From Spirochaetia bacterium (GTDB lineage Bacteria > Spirochaetota > Spirochaetia > Treponematales > Breznakiellaceae): DNA of 45,284 bases. A program made the position numbers and the translations under genes. This document shows, in pieces, positions 1 through 8,710 of the stretch (position 1 is the first letter of the stretch; each line of letters starts with the position of its first letter). The notes beneath the pieces were generated by a model that did no database searches, was not told where the DNA came from, and saw nothing but the letters and a program-made list of their open reading frames with translations. Location of the stretch: NCBI GenBank assembly GCA_025997795.1, contig BNVB01000013.1, forward strand, positions 1-45,284, read 5' to 3'.

Positions 1-613
1 TATCGTTGTAATACTTAAAAAACACGGCCCAGCGTTCTTTTTCGCTCATGGCGGAAACTGCTTTTTCTGCTGTTACCGCCAGTTTCTCTAATTCTAGCGT
101 GATTATTGCTGTTAGTCCACCGAAGGGTATTTTGCTTTCCGGGTCGTAGTAGATAAACCGGTGATCAAAAGACTTATCCTCAAACAGCTGACCCCGTGCC
201 AAAAGGGAAATCTGGTAGCTTCGTTTCAGGGTTTTATACGAACCCTTTTCTTCCCGGATTTCCTGGCTGGCAAAGAGGCGGCTTAAATAGTACTCCATCC
301 GGAAGACTTCCCATTTGTGCGGGTAGAGGGTCATCTCAATATCGGCCCGTTCACCGGAGTTAAAGAGGCACTGGATGTCGTAGCGTATCTGCCGCTGGTC
401 CAGCCGGGAAACCGGCGGTTCATTGGCGCTTATACTAAGTTCTTTGACTGGTTTTTCCAGAATAGCCGAGAGCAGTTTTTTCCGGGCTATCTCTGAGGGG
501 ACGGTATTCCTGGTAAAAATACTTTTGAATACCGGGTCCCAACAGGGATCAATGATCGGGTCGTGAGCTGCAATATGCTTTGCATATTTTGCAGGTTCTG
601 CGTGTTTCGCCAT
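1..613 (-). CDS. Rpn/PD-(D/E)XK family nuclease (putative transposase), 3' part missing
   Basis: A continuous minus-strand reading frame begins at an ATG at 613, has GGAGG about 6 nt upstream, and runs off the window after about 204 codons. The translation starts MAKHAEPAKYAKHIAAHDPI and continues with DPVFKSIFTRN, then a D...ERADIEMTL stretch. That matches the Asp and Glu-Met core of the Rpn/PDDEXK_2 family (recombination-promoting nuclease, often annotated as transposase). Established knowledge: E. coli Rpn proteins are DNA endonucleases that raise RecA-independent recombination. The C-terminus is outside the window, so integrity cannot be judged. The DPxFKxIF opening is typical of the family. 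Family assignment is from recognised motifs only. Confidence 0.75.
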   Translation of the reverse strand, partial: MAKHAEPAKYAKHIAAHDPIIDPCWDPVFKSIFTRNTVPSEIARKKLLSAILEKPVKELSISANEPPVSRLDQRQIRYDIQCLFNSGERADIEMTLYPHKWEVFRMEYYLSRLFASQEIREEKGSYKTLKRSYQISLLARGQLFEDKSFDHRFIYYDPESKIPFGGLTAIITLELEKLAVTAEKAVSAMSEKERWAVFFKYYND

Positions 614-708
614 AGTTTTCCTCCATACAAAGGCGGGGTCTACACTATTTAGGGCAATACACTGCGTGGTGCTTGTATGCGGAGGGGAATTTTGGAGAAA
701 AATTCGAG

Positions 709-923
709 TAATTCGCCTTGGCATGTAGGCTCCGTTGGGAAGGGCAATAGGACAGTGAAAACGCTTGTAGAATTCGCCCAGGCATACCTACATTTGGCGG
801 ATCATTTTAAGTTCTTCGCCTAGGCGGAATTCTTCGCCGGGTATCCCTAGGCGAGGAATTCCAAAATGTTTTCACAGCCCCATTACCTTCCCCAGTGCAG
901 CATACTCCCGCCAAGGCGTATTA
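709..923. repeat. Long imperfect inverted repeat, about 215 bp
   Basis: Left segment 709-722 (taattcgccttggc) pairs with 910-923 (gccaaggcgtatta). The inner left arm 737-762 (GGGAAGGGCAATAGG...GTGAAAAC) pairs with 868-893, with a few mismatches and one bulge. Further in, gaattcgcc-type motifs near 770-780 oppose ggcgaggaattcc near 850-862. The whole could fold as a long cruciform or RNA hairpin. It carries no reading frame and resembles a MITE or other small non-autonomous element, though no target duplication was identified. Confidence 0.6.
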
Positions 924-979
924 CTGCATGGCGGGCGGGTTTTTCGCCGGGTTAGAGTAACTTGTTAATTTGATGATAA

Positions 980-1012
980 AAAAACACCACCCTTTTTTAA
1001 GGTGGTGTTTTT
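980..1012. terminator. Bidirectional rho-independent terminator
   Basis: CACCACC (985-991) pairs with GGTGGTG (1001-1007). The stem is flanked by an A-run on the left and a T-run on the right, so it can terminate on either strand. It lies about 50 nt past the stop of the minus-strand beta-helix lipoprotein gene and is probably its terminator. Confidence 0.8.
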
Positions 1013-1059
1013 CTTACTTTTGCATTACTCCGGTGTCACGAATATACACCCTTTTCTTT

Positions 1060-3129
1060 CTACGGGTTTGTAATCGTTCCATTATTGTTAGGACCCCACC
1101 CGAGAATGGGATCATAGGTATAGGGGGTCGCAGTACTAATCCTTAGCCCCCGGGTGAATTGGCTGATCGGCGCAGTGTTATTTGCATAGGTCCCACTTGG
1201 CGCTGGGCCAATAACCGCAGAAGTAGTCCATAGATGATTCACATCAAGCAAAGCCACTGTGGCGGCGCTCAAGGTTCCATCGATGAGGATGGGATAACTG
1301 CCCCCAGTATTACCGTTAAAAATGCTGTTCCGATTATCGCCGGTACTTGTATAGGTTCCGCCGCTCCTCGGGGTAATCCTGGCGGCACCGCTGAGGGTAA
1401 CAACAGCAGACATGGTATAAACACCGCTGCCCGCTCCATAGGTGGCGAACTCAAGGGTATTCTCCTTGATTTCCCCGCCGCTCATGTTGAAATTGACGGT
1501 ACCGCCACTAACAGATACCCCACCGCCTCCTGCATAACCCGAACCTGTTGCGATAGACTTGTTGCCGGAGATTTCTCCGGCGCTCATATTGAAGGTTGCG
1601 TTATTGAAAAGCGTTACCCCTCCGCCAGTAGCGTAAGAGCCGCTTGATATAGCAGAATTGTTACTAATCTTTGCGTTGCCCTCAAGGTTAATAACTATTG
1701 CTGTAGCAGCACTATTAGCATAGACCCCGCCTCCTGTGGCGGCACCACTGCTTGTTGTTGTTTCCACAGAATTGTTACTAATTTCAGCATTGTTCTTAAT
1801 AGTAACGTTGATGGTCCCTGTGGTCCCTGTAACATAGATCCCGCCGCCTTGAGGGTTGGCGCCACTTGATGTTGTAGAATTGCCAATAATCTTTGCGTTG
1901 CCCTCAAGGGTAACGGTGGTACTGGCGGTTCCTGCAACATAGACCCCGCCGCCTTGAGCGGCACCGTCATTAGCTACGTGGTTATTGCTGATCTCTGCGC
2001 TGCCGCTCATGGTGAAGGTTCCACTATTGATATACACGCCGCCGCCGTTGTTGCCGTAGCCGGTTTTCCCGCCAGTGATCTTGGTGTTGTCGGTCAGAGT
2101 CAGCTCGCCCGAGTTGGTAACAATAGCAGCATTAGCTAAAACGCTGTTGCCGTCAAGAATAAGACTTCCGGACAGGGTCAGCTTGCCCCCGGAGGCAACG
2201 TTGATTAACGCCCCGTTCTGGGTACGGGTGATGGTCTGCGCGGCACTTGCGCTCAGGGTGATACCCAACGTAGAAGTAATGGACGGCAGTGCAGGAGTGG
2301 CTTCTTGATTAAAAGAACCGGTCACGGTGATGGTAGTTGCCACACTTGAGCTATTAGCCGCAGTTACAGCAGCAACAAACTCACTCCAGGTGGCAACGAC
2401 CTGAGAAATGGCCTTAATGGTGTAAACCCTGTCGACACCTGCGCTTACCGTCATCGTAATGAAGCCGGGTATGGAGCTTATTACACCGCTTGTAGGATTA
2501 AAGCTAATGTCCGCATCACTTACTTGCGCCGTTGCCGCAATAGTAAGACTGGTAACGCCGCTAGGAACGCTTACGGAATACTCCGAGCCGTCCCAGACTA
2601 CCGGGTAGGTATTACTGGAACTGTCGGTTGCAGTAATCGTGGCTATGTCGGTATTGTCAAAAGTCAGACCGATTTGCGCATGGTTGGTCTGTCCTGCGAC
2701 TATGTTTACCTGTTGTGTACCGGTACACACACGGATACGACCGGGGAGGTATCCTTCTACCTTAATGTCCCAGGTACCGGGGCTTAACTGCATAATCCCC
2801 GAACTGGATCCTGCGGGGATGGTTATGGATACTTTACTGCCGCCGCTCGTAGCGGTAACCTCGTATGTCGTTGCCTGCTGGGTAGGGTCGGACGGTATGA
2901 TCGCGCGGGAACCCGCGGGTAATGTGATAACAAGACTGCCCTCCTCGGACCCCGTAAGGTTAAAACAGGCGGATAAGGTCAAAATAAGGGCAAAAAGTAC
3001 GAAAAAAAAGTTTATTCTAATTAAAGAGAACGGAGAACGGAGAACGGAGAACGGCTTTTCTAGATTATCATGACTCCGCCGGGTAGGTAAAGTACCCGCC
3101 GTAACACGTTTTTTGGTTATTTTAGTCAT
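1060..3129 (-). CDS. Beta-helix surface lipoprotein with a 7-bp tandem repeat before the signal peptide
   Basis: This encodes 689 residues. ATG at 3129 has AGGAGC upstream (start chosen on this). About 40 polar residues precede a hydrophobic segment (FFFVLFALILTLSAC) ending in a lipobox, so this looks like an exported lipoprotein with an unusually long N-terminus. After the Cys come a beta-sandwich-like region, a SEFVAAVTAANSS-type linker and, from about residue 300, repeated coils of the form GGGVYINSGTFTMSGSAEISNN, typical of right-handed parallel beta-helices and Pmp-like repeats. Function is unknown; surface adhesion or shielding is an inference. Four copies of a 7-bp unit at 3026-3053 lie between the start codon and the signal sequence. 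A protein of the same architecture starts at 43547. Confidence 0.8.
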   Translation of the reverse strand: MTKITKKRVTAGTLPTRRSHDNLEKPFSVLRSPFSLIRINFFFVLFALILTLSACFNLTGSEEGSLVITLPAGSRAIIPSDPTQQATTYEVTATSGGSKVSITIPAGSSSGIMQLSPGTWDIKVEGYLPGRIRVCTGTQQVNIVAGQTNHAQIGLTFDNTDIATITATDSSSNTYPVVWDGSEYSVSVPSGVTSLTIAATAQVSDADISFNPTSGVISSIPGFITMTVSAGVDRVYTIKAISQVVATWSEFVAAVTAANSSSVATTITVTGSFNQEATPALPSITSTLGITLSASAAQTITRTQNGALINVASGGKLTLSGSLILDGNSVLANAAIVTNSGELTLTDNTKITGGKTGYGNNGGGVYINSGTFTMSGSAEISNNHVANDGAAQGGGVYVAGTASTTVTLEGNAKIIGNSTTSSGANPQGGGIYVTGTTGTINVTIKNNAEISNNSVETTTSSGAATGGGVYANSAATAIVINLEGNAKISNNSAISSGSYATGGGVTLFNNATFNMSAGEISGNKSIATGSGYAGGGGVSVSGGTVNFNMSGGEIKENTLEFATYGAGSGVYTMSAVVTLSGAARITPRSGGTYTSTGDNRNSIFNGNTGGSYPILIDGTLSAATVALLDVNHLWTTSAVIGPAPSGTYANNTAPISQFTRGLRISTATPYTYDPILGWGPNNNGTITNP
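3026..3053 (-). repeat. Four tandem copies of a 7-bp unit inside the lipoprotein 5' coding region
   Basis: The plus strand reads GAGAACG four times, with no mismatch. On the coding strand it encodes part of the segment just before the lipoprotein signal hydrophobic core. Seven is not a multiple of three. In either shifted frame the codons just past the tract include a stop (CTT TAA or AAT TAG), so gaining or losing one or two units would truncate the protein. Confidence 0.85.
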
Positions 3130-3178
3130 TTTTTGCTCCTAAAGGCAGTTTTTCCCAGCCATTGGCTGACATATAGAT

Positions 3179-3206
3179 AGTATATCACCTATTATGAAAA
3201 AAACAA
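3179..3206 (-). promoter_or_regulatory. Candidate promoter of the beta-helix lipoprotein gene
   Basis: On the minus strand TTGTTT (3206-3201), a 16-nt spacer and TATACT (3184-3179) lie about 50 nt before the ATG at 3129. The -10 is strong and the -35 weak. A short CAGCC/GGCTG hairpin falls in the leader near 3157-3169. Confidence 0.45.
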
Positions 3207-3242
3207 GGCCTCGCAAAGATTTCCCCTCCTTGTTAGATTTGA

Positions 3243-3271
3243 TTGACGGAAAACCCCGGATAAGCTAAAAT
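3243..3271 (+). promoter_or_regulatory. Promoter of the lipoprotein/AAA operon
   Basis: TTGACG (3243-3248), a 17-nt spacer and TAAAAT (3266-3271) lie about 40 nt before the ATG at 3310. It faces away from the promoter of the minus-strand lipoprotein gene. It is the only clear sigma-70-like promoter found ahead of the six-gene run. Confidence 0.6.
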
Positions 3272-3309
3272 TATAGGTGAACGCCCAATATGGGCAAAAG
3301 GAGCAAAAA

Positions 3310-3897
3310 ATGCGAAAATGTACCATTATATTGCTGGCCCTGGCTGCTTTGGCAGCGGCCGTTTTGGCGGGCTGTAAATCCAAACCCGCAAATTATGAGG
3401 ACGACCCCCGGTCAAAAATTATCGGCGCCGAAGGGGTAACCCGGCCGGAATGGATGAATGGAACACGTAAGTCGGATGACATCTACTATGTGGTGGGCGA
3501 CGGCCGGCCGGGGATGAGCAAAACGGCCCAGCAGAATACTGCCCGGTCCGATGCCCAGGCCAAGGTTGCCCAGTGGAAAACAGCGGTAGTGGCCGATACG
3601 GTAAAGAACTATATGGAAGAAAGCGGCGTTCCCGGTAATACCCAAATCCTGGTCAACTTCCAGCAGGCTACCATTACCCGGTCTACCTCCAATATCGCCG
3701 GTTTTGACGAAGTTGAACATTGGATAGATCAGGACGGGGTGTACCACGGCCTTTATATGTATCCCAAGCAAAATCTGGAAGATGACTTTAAGAACAGCGT
3801 TTCCGATTTTCAGCGGAACCAGGCCGCAGCTTTTGCCGAATTTAAAGCCCAGGAAGCTTACAAGTACCTGGAAGCTCAGCTGGATAAACACGAATAA
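3310..3897 (+). CDS. Small LPP20-like lipoprotein
   Basis: 195 residues from ATG 3310, chosen because AAAGGAG sits 6-7 nt upstream; an in-frame ATG at 3277 lacks a ribosome site and would put polar residues before the signal. The signal peptide ends in VLAGC, so Cys22 is the predicted lipidation site. The mature part has RPEWM...YYVVGDGRPG...ARSDAQAKVAQW, which resembles the LPP20/LPP20-like fold also seen two genes downstream at 5893. It is first in a run with LpoB-like, COG3014-like and LPP20 lipoproteins, so a cell-envelope role is likely, but no biochemical function can be assigned. Confidence 0.75.
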   Translation: MRKCTIILLALAALAAAVLAGCKSKPANYEDDPRSKIIGAEGVTRPEWMNGTRKSDDIYYVVGDGRPGMSKTAQQNTARSDAQAKVAQWKTAVVADTVKNYMEESGVPGNTQILVNFQQATITRSTSNIAGFDEVEHWIDQDGVYHGLYMYPKQNLEDDFKNSVSDFQRNQAAAFAEFKAQEAYKYLEAQLDKHE

Positions 3898-3902
3898 AAC
3901 AG

Positions 3903-3925
3903 GGAATCGAACGATGTTCGATTCC
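3903..3925 (+). other. Intercistronic hairpin between two lipoprotein genes
   Basis: GGAATCGAAC (3903-3912) and GTTCGATTCC (3916-3925) form a perfect 10-bp stem with a 3-nt loop. No U-run follows, so it is not a classic terminator. It lies just before the GGGAGG ribosome site of the next gene and could affect mRNA stability or relative expression. Confidence 0.65.
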
Positions 3926-3941
3926 TTACGGGAGGAATTGT

Positions 3942-4535
3942 ATGAAACGAATTTTATTTTGCCTTGCCGCGGGACTTTTACTGGCCGCCTGTCATTCGGT
4001 TGACCGGGTAGATGCAGACACCCAAATAGATTTAAGCGGTTACTGGAACGATACAGACCTGCGGCTTGCCAGTGACGCGCTTATCAAGGAATGTCTTGCA
4101 ACCCCCACGCTTGCCCAGTTTAACGCCGCCCGGGGAAAACCGCCGGTAATTATTGTGGGTAATTTTAAAAATTCCAGCGATGAACACATTGACACATCTA
4201 TCCTTTCCCAGCGGCTGGAAGCGTCGATCTTAAGCAGCGGTAAGGCCGAATTTGTCGCCTCCGGCGATCTGCGAAACGAGATCCGGGCGGAACGGCAGGA
4301 CCAACAGCAGGGTTATACCGACGATGCCACGGTGGCCGCCATGGGCAGAGAAATAGGAGCCAACTATATGATGACCGGGTCGGTAAAAACCATTGTGGAC
4401 CGTTACAACAAAACAGCTACCCGCAGTTACTTTATTACTGCGGAGCTTACGGACATTACCACCAACCGCCGTATCTGGATTGGCGAATATAACGAGATCA
4501 AAAAGGTTATCAAAAATCCTTCGGTTAAGCCCTAG
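3942..4535 (+). CDS. LpoB-like penicillin-binding protein activator lipoprotein
   Basis: 197 residues with GGGAGG upstream of ATG 3942. The signal peptide ends LLAAC (lipidated Cys17). The mature protein carries DLSGYWNDTDLRLASDALI, PPVIIVGNFKNSSDEHIDT, MGREIGANYMMTGSVKTI and RRIWIGEYNEIKKV, the pattern of the LpoB/COG3417 family. Established knowledge: in E. coli LpoB is an outer-membrane lipoprotein that activates PBP1b; in spirochetes the role is untested. Neighbours on both sides are lipoproteins of families that often accompany LpoB. Confidence 0.85.
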   Translation: MKRILFCLAAGLLLAACHSVDRVDADTQIDLSGYWNDTDLRLASDALIKECLATPTLAQFNAARGKPPVIIVGNFKNSSDEHIDTSILSQRLEASILSSGKAEFVASGDLRNEIRAERQDQQQGYTDDATVAAMGREIGANYMMTGSVKTIVDRYNKTATRSYFITAELTDITTNRRIWIGEYNEIKKVIKNPSVKP

Positions 4536-4555
4536 GCTTGCCTTTGAGGAATATA

Positions 4556-5905
4556 ATGAAAGGTTCTGCGCCCCCTGGGCGATCACCGGTACGTCAGGTC
4601 TTTGTTTTGTTGTTACCGGTAAAAATTTTACCAGTAATGGTTCTGCTTTTTTCCTGTGCCACCACCGATTATTTTGTTTCCGTGGATCAACTGGTTTCAG
4701 AGGAGCAGTTTTCCCAAAGCGCCCAGGCCCTGGAAAAAGAAAATGCAAACCTCTACCGGGACAAAGACAGGGTACTGTACTTTCTTGACAAGGGAATGCT
4801 TACCCACTATGCAGAAAACTGGGAGGAATCTTCGGCCCTGCTTGAACAGGGGGAAAAGGCTATTGAGGCAAATTTTGCCGTCAGCGTAAGCCAGGAAATC
4901 GGCACCTTAATTCTTAACGACAGAACCAGGGAATACGACGGCGAAGATTACGAAGACATTTACCTTAATGTATTTAACGCCCTAAACTACTACCGCCGGA
5001 ACAATATGGAAGAGGCCCTGGTAGAAATACGGCGTTTGAACAACAAACTGCGTAATCTTTCGGTCAAGTACGGCACAATGATTACCTCAATGCAAAAAGC
5101 GGCCCTGGAAAACGGTACGGCAATTCCGCCCAATCCGGAGGCGGCGACTGCGTTTAACAATTCCGCCCTGGCCCGGTATTTGGGAATGCTCTTTTACCGC
5201 GGCCGGGGAATGATGGACGATGCCCGCATTGATCAGCAGCAGCTCCGGGTTGCCATGGCGGACGCTCCGTCTATCTATAAAAACCCTGTTCCTTCTTCCA
5301 TAAAAGATGAACTTGTTATTCCCGCAGGAAAAGCCCGGCTTAATGTAATAGGTTTTGCCGGCCGTTCACCGGTAAAAAACGAAGAAGTTATCCGCATCTT
5401 TTTGGGTAACGCCTGGATCAAGATTGCCCTGCCGGTAATGACCCCGCGTAATTCCCAGATAAGTTCTATACAGGTAACGCTTGATTCCGGAGAATCCTTT
5501 AACCTGGAACTGCTGGAAGATATGAGCGCGGTAGCAGCTGCCACCTTTGCCCAGAAAAAAAATGTAATCTATACCAAGTCGGTTATCCGTGCTTCCGTTA
5601 AGGGTATTGCCGCTTCTGCCTTTAATATTGCATCGGAAAATTCCAAAGAAAACAGCGGCCTCTTTGCTATTCTGGGACTGGGAAGCCAGATCCTGGCAGA
5701 GGCCAGCGAACAGGCGGACCTGCGGCTTGGCAGGTACTTTCCCGGCCGGGCCTATGTGGGGGGCATTAACCTGACTCCGGGAACCTACTCGTTTACTGTT
5801 ACCTACTACGGTGCGGATAAAACAGCGCTGGCCCGGCGGCGGCATGAAAACATCCGGATCATGGCAAATACCCTTAATTTGACGGAGGACGTATGTTTAA
5901 AATAA
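4556..5905 (+). CDS. COG3014-like envelope lipoprotein with TPR-like helices
   Basis: 449 residues from ATG 4556, preferred over the in-frame TTG at 4538 because TGAGGA lies 5 nt upstream of the ATG. A long basic N-terminus leads to a hydrophobic run ending LLFSC (Cys34), then CATTDYF. The region after it (LYFLDKGMLTHYAENWEESSALLEQGEKAI, later VFNALNYYRRNNMEEALVEIRRLNNKL) is helical and TPR-like, as in COG3014 proteins. Those occur beside LpoB-like and LPP20 genes in other Gram-negatives. Function is unknown. The last 13 bases overlap the next gene, suggesting translational coupling. Confidence 0.75.
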   Translation: MKGSAPPGRSPVRQVFVLLLPVKILPVMVLLFSCATTDYFVSVDQLVSEEQFSQSAQALEKENANLYRDKDRVLYFLDKGMLTHYAENWEESSALLEQGEKAIEANFAVSVSQEIGTLILNDRTREYDGEDYEDIYLNVFNALNYYRRNNMEEALVEIRRLNNKLRNLSVKYGTMITSMQKAALENGTAIPPNPEAATAFNNSALARYLGMLFYRGRGMMDDARIDQQQLRVAMADAPSIYKNPVPSSIKDELVIPAGKARLNVIGFAGRSPVKNEEVIRIFLGNAWIKIALPVMTPRNSQISSIQVTLDSGESFNLELLEDMSAVAAATFAQKKNVIYTKSVIRASVKGIAASAFNIASENSKENSGLFAILGLGSQILAEASEQADLRLGRYFPGRAYVGGINLTPGTYSFTVTYYGADKTALARRRHENIRIMANTLNLTEDVCLK

Positions 5906-6924
5906 AAGCAGGCCTGGTGTGTGCCGTTCTTCTTTTTTGCGCCTGTGCCGCGGTTCCGGAACAGCGGACAGAAGCGGAACCGGCCTGGGTGTCTGACCCC
6001 TACACGGTATACAACAAAGCTGCTTACCTTGCGGCGGTGGGTTATGGACCTTCCCGGGATACGGCGGAAAAGGCGGCTCTTGCAAAACTTACATCGATTT
6101 TTGGCCAGTCTATTTCAAGTGAATCAAAAACAACCTATACCTATTCCCAGGCCCTGGAAGCCAGCAGCTCCGGCTGGGAGGAACATGCAGACATTGCCCA
6201 GGCAGTTAAAACATCGGCTTCCATGGATACCCTCATTGGCGTGGAACTAAAAGAAATCTGGAAAGGCGGCGACGGTACCTGGTATGCCGCAGCGGTATTG
6301 AACAAAGCCAAAACAAACCTAATCTATACAGAACTTATTGAACAGAATCTAAGAACCATTGATAAACTAACCAAAAGCGGGAATGCCGCAGAACAAAATC
6401 TTGAGGACTTTATTAACTACTACCAGGCGGCAAATCTGGCGGATGCAAACCTGATTTTTGCCAATGTACGGAACGTAATCAGCCCCGGTTCCCTGGCGGG
6501 GGATAATCTAAGAACAGGAAACGACTACCGCCTGGAAGCGTCCAGAATAGCCAGGAATATTCCCATCGCCGTTACCGTAGACAATGACCGGCAAAACCGC
6601 ATTAAAGGCGCGTTCTCCGCCGCTCTTGCCAGGGCCGGCTTCCGTACCGAAGGAACAAGCTCCCGTTATGCCCTGAGGGCAAAACTTTCTTTGGAAGAAC
6701 TGGTATATGCAAACAATCCCTACAAGTGGATCCGCTATGTGGTGGATGCTAACCTGGTGGATACCTCCACAGAAACCGTGTTGTTTCCCTACAACATCAA
6801 TGACCGGGAAGGGCATACCATGCTTTCCGAGGCGGAAAACAGGGCTGTCCGTTCGGCAGAAAATAATATAAACAGCGAATACATAAACGCCCTGGGAATT
6901 TTTCTTTCCCGGAACACAAAATAA
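5893..6924 (+). CDS. LPP20-family lipoprotein
   Basis: 343 residues with GGAGG upstream, overlapping the preceding gene by 13 nt. The signal peptide is short, with cysteines at 16 and 18; Cys18 after FCA is the likelier lipidation site. EPAWVSDPYTVYNKAAYLAAVGYG...AEKAALAKLTSIFGQSI is the classic LPP20 segment. A second, less recognisable domain follows, with DNDRQNRIKGAFSAALARAGF resembling a lipoprotein beta-alpha domain. It is the fourth consecutive lipoprotein in the operon. Its role is probably structural or assembly-related in the envelope; this is inference. Confidence 0.75.
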   Translation: MFKIKAGLVCAVLLFCACAAVPEQRTEAEPAWVSDPYTVYNKAAYLAAVGYGPSRDTAEKAALAKLTSIFGQSISSESKTTYTYSQALEASSSGWEEHADIAQAVKTSASMDTLIGVELKEIWKGGDGTWYAAAVLNKAKTNLIYTELIEQNLRTIDKLTKSGNAAEQNLEDFINYYQAANLADANLIFANVRNVISPGSLAGDNLRTGNDYRLEASRIARNIPIAVTVDNDRQNRIKGAFSAALARAGFRTEGTSSRYALRAKLSLEELVYANNPYKWIRYVVDANLVDTSTETVLFPYNINDREGHTMLSEAENRAVRSAENNINSEYINALGIFLSRNTK

Positions 6925-6946
6925 CCAGTAAAAAGTACGGAGTTTT

Positions 6947-8707
6947 ATGGGCTACTACCGCGATAATCAGGATTACATTGACACCCTGCCTGACTGGGCC
7001 AAGGAATTTGCCTACAAGTACGGATCAAAAACGGCAAACCTCTACATACTGCACGGCAATATCCGGGACTATCTGCCGCACCAGAGTAATGTCGGCGAAT
7101 TTACCTTTACCCGGATTCAGGATTATATAGCGGAACGGATTTTTGGAAACCAGAACATTATTGCTTTTTACGACCGCTCCAGCGGAGTAGTGTTTTTGAC
7201 CGAAGACATGGCCCTGGACTACCAGCGGAGCATGAGAAAAAAGTACCCCGATGTAGAAGATGCCGCAGATTTTATGTCGCCCAATCCGGAAGAAAGTTTT
7301 TTTTATCTGGAACGGTATTTTCTTTCCCGTATACCCAAAGACAAGCGGGAACACTGCCGCATGGTGCTGATAATTGATTATGCAGAAACCATTGTACCCC
7401 CCGGGGACCTGGGCCGTTACAGCGAAGAAGACCGTTTTTGCCTGGTAACCCTGAACCGCTGGGCGGTGAATCCCCTGTTTACCGAAGGGGATATTTCTAT
7501 CATCCTTTTAACGGAAAACCTGGCGGATATTTCGCCCCGTTTGGCCGGTTCCCCCGCCACGGTTAAGGTAAGCGTTCCCTTTCCCGGCGAAGAAGTGCGG
7601 AAAAGTTTTCTGGAGTCCAAACTGCGGGAAGGAAAACTTATTCTTGACCGGGGACTTACCACAAGCCATGTGGCGGCAATTACCAACGGCCTTAACCTTA
7701 TGAACCTGAACCGGCTTATTTCGGAAAATTTTGAAACCGCAGAAGTACTTTCCATGGATTATTTACGGCAGAAAAAAAAGGAAATTATTGAAACCGAAGC
7801 TGCTGGACTGCTGGAATTTCTTGAAACCGGTTTTAATCTTTCCCATGTATCGGGCCATGGTTTTGTAAAAAAACGCTTTAAAAACGCCGCAAAGGCAATT
7901 AAACTTGGAAGGCTCGACGTGCTTCCCATGGGTTACCTTATTTCCGGCCCCGTGGGAACCGGAAAAAGTTTTATCGTTTCCGCCTTTGCCGGAGAAATTG
8001 GCATACCCATGGTAAAGTTCCGGAACTTCCGTTCCAAGTGGCAGGGTGATACGGAGTCAAATCTGGAGCGGATCCTTAACATTCTTAAATCCATGGCTCC
8101 CGTGGCGGTGATGATCGACGAAGCCGATGCCTTTTTGGGAGACCGGGACCAGGACGGGGATTCGGGAACCAGCAACCGGGTTTTTGCCCAAATTGCCAGT
8201 TTTATGGGAAACACTGAATACCGGGGAAAGATCATCTGGTTCCTTATTACCTGCCGGCCGGACCTTGTTCCCATTGACTTAAAACGCCAGGGCCGGGCAG
8301 AAGAACATCTGGCGCTTTTTTATCCGGAAACCGATGAAGAGCGGGAAGATCTTTTTAAAACCCTGGTTCGCAAGCTTGATTTGGACATACGGAATTTTCC
8401 CGTGCCGGAGCTTTTTAAACGGTACAAACATGAGTATTCCGGGGCGGATCTTGAAGCCCTGCTTATCCGGGCAAAACTGCTGGCAGCCATGGAAGACCGG
8501 GTGTTTATTAAAAAAGATGATATGGAAGAAGCTATGTCCGATTTTGTACCCGCAGCTTATCCCTACGACATAGAACTGCAAAATCTGGTGGCAGTAATTG
8601 AATGTACTTCCAAGGAAATGCTGCCAGAACGGCTGCGAAAAAAACCCCGTTCAGATTTGATCCGAGAAATACAGGAAATTAAAACACTTATGGGAGAACG
8701 AGGTTAA
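6947..8707 (+). CDS. Tandem AAA+ ATPase, N-terminal module degenerate
   Basis: 586 residues, CGGAG upstream of ATG 6947, 22 nt after the LPP20 gene. The C-terminal half is a full AAA+ module: Walker A GPVGTGKS at 334-341, Walker B MIDEAD at 389-394, a sensor-1-like segment (IIWFLITCRPDLV) and an arginine-rich LKRQGRAEEHL. The N-terminal half has a Walker-B-like VLIIDYAETIVP but no P-loop, so it looks like a dead AAA fold. The layout recalls Ycf46-type ATPases. No membrane segment or protease domain is seen. A chaperone or remodelling role for the neighbouring lipoproteins is possible but only inferred from context. Confidence 0.8.
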   Translation: MGYYRDNQDYIDTLPDWAKEFAYKYGSKTANLYILHGNIRDYLPHQSNVGEFTFTRIQDYIAERIFGNQNIIAFYDRSSGVVFLTEDMALDYQRSMRKKYPDVEDAADFMSPNPEESFFYLERYFLSRIPKDKREHCRMVLIIDYAETIVPPGDLGRYSEEDRFCLVTLNRWAVNPLFTEGDISIILLTENLADISPRLAGSPATVKVSVPFPGEEVRKSFLESKLREGKLILDRGLTTSHVAAITNGLNLMNLNRLISENFETAEVLSMDYLRQKKKEIIETEAAGLLEFLETGFNLSHVSGHGFVKKRFKNAAKAIKLGRLDVLPMGYLISGPVGTGKSFIVSAFAGEIGIPMVKFRNFRSKWQGDTESNLERILNILKSMAPVAVMIDEADAFLGDRDQDGDSGTSNRVFAQIASFMGNTEYRGKIIWFLITCRPDLVPIDLKRQGRAEEHLALFYPETDEEREDLFKTLVRKLDLDIRNFPVPELFKRYKHEYSGADLEALLIRAKLLAAMEDRVFIKKDDMEEAMSDFVPAAYPYDIELQNLVAVIECTSKEMLPERLRKKPRSDLIREIQEIKTLMGERG

Positions 8708-8710
8708 AAC

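Larger units (their letters stand above)
614..1059. other. Gene-poor intergenic region
   Basis: No reading frame with coding character was seen in these 446 bases. The stretch holds a long imperfect inverted repeat (709-923) built partly of short TTCGCC/GGCGAA motifs, and a terminator-like hairpin (980-1012). It separates the nuclease gene from the beta-helix lipoprotein gene, both on the minus strand. Confidence 0.6.

Noticed and set aside
1234..1647. Plus-strand open frames opposite the first lipoprotein
   Set aside because: They arise from codon bias of the repetitive minus-strand gene, have no promoter or ribosome site and overlap it fully.
3277..3309. Upstream in-frame start for the first small lipoprotein
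   Set aside because: It lacks a ribosome site and puts charged residues before the signal peptide; ATG 3310 has AAAGGAG.
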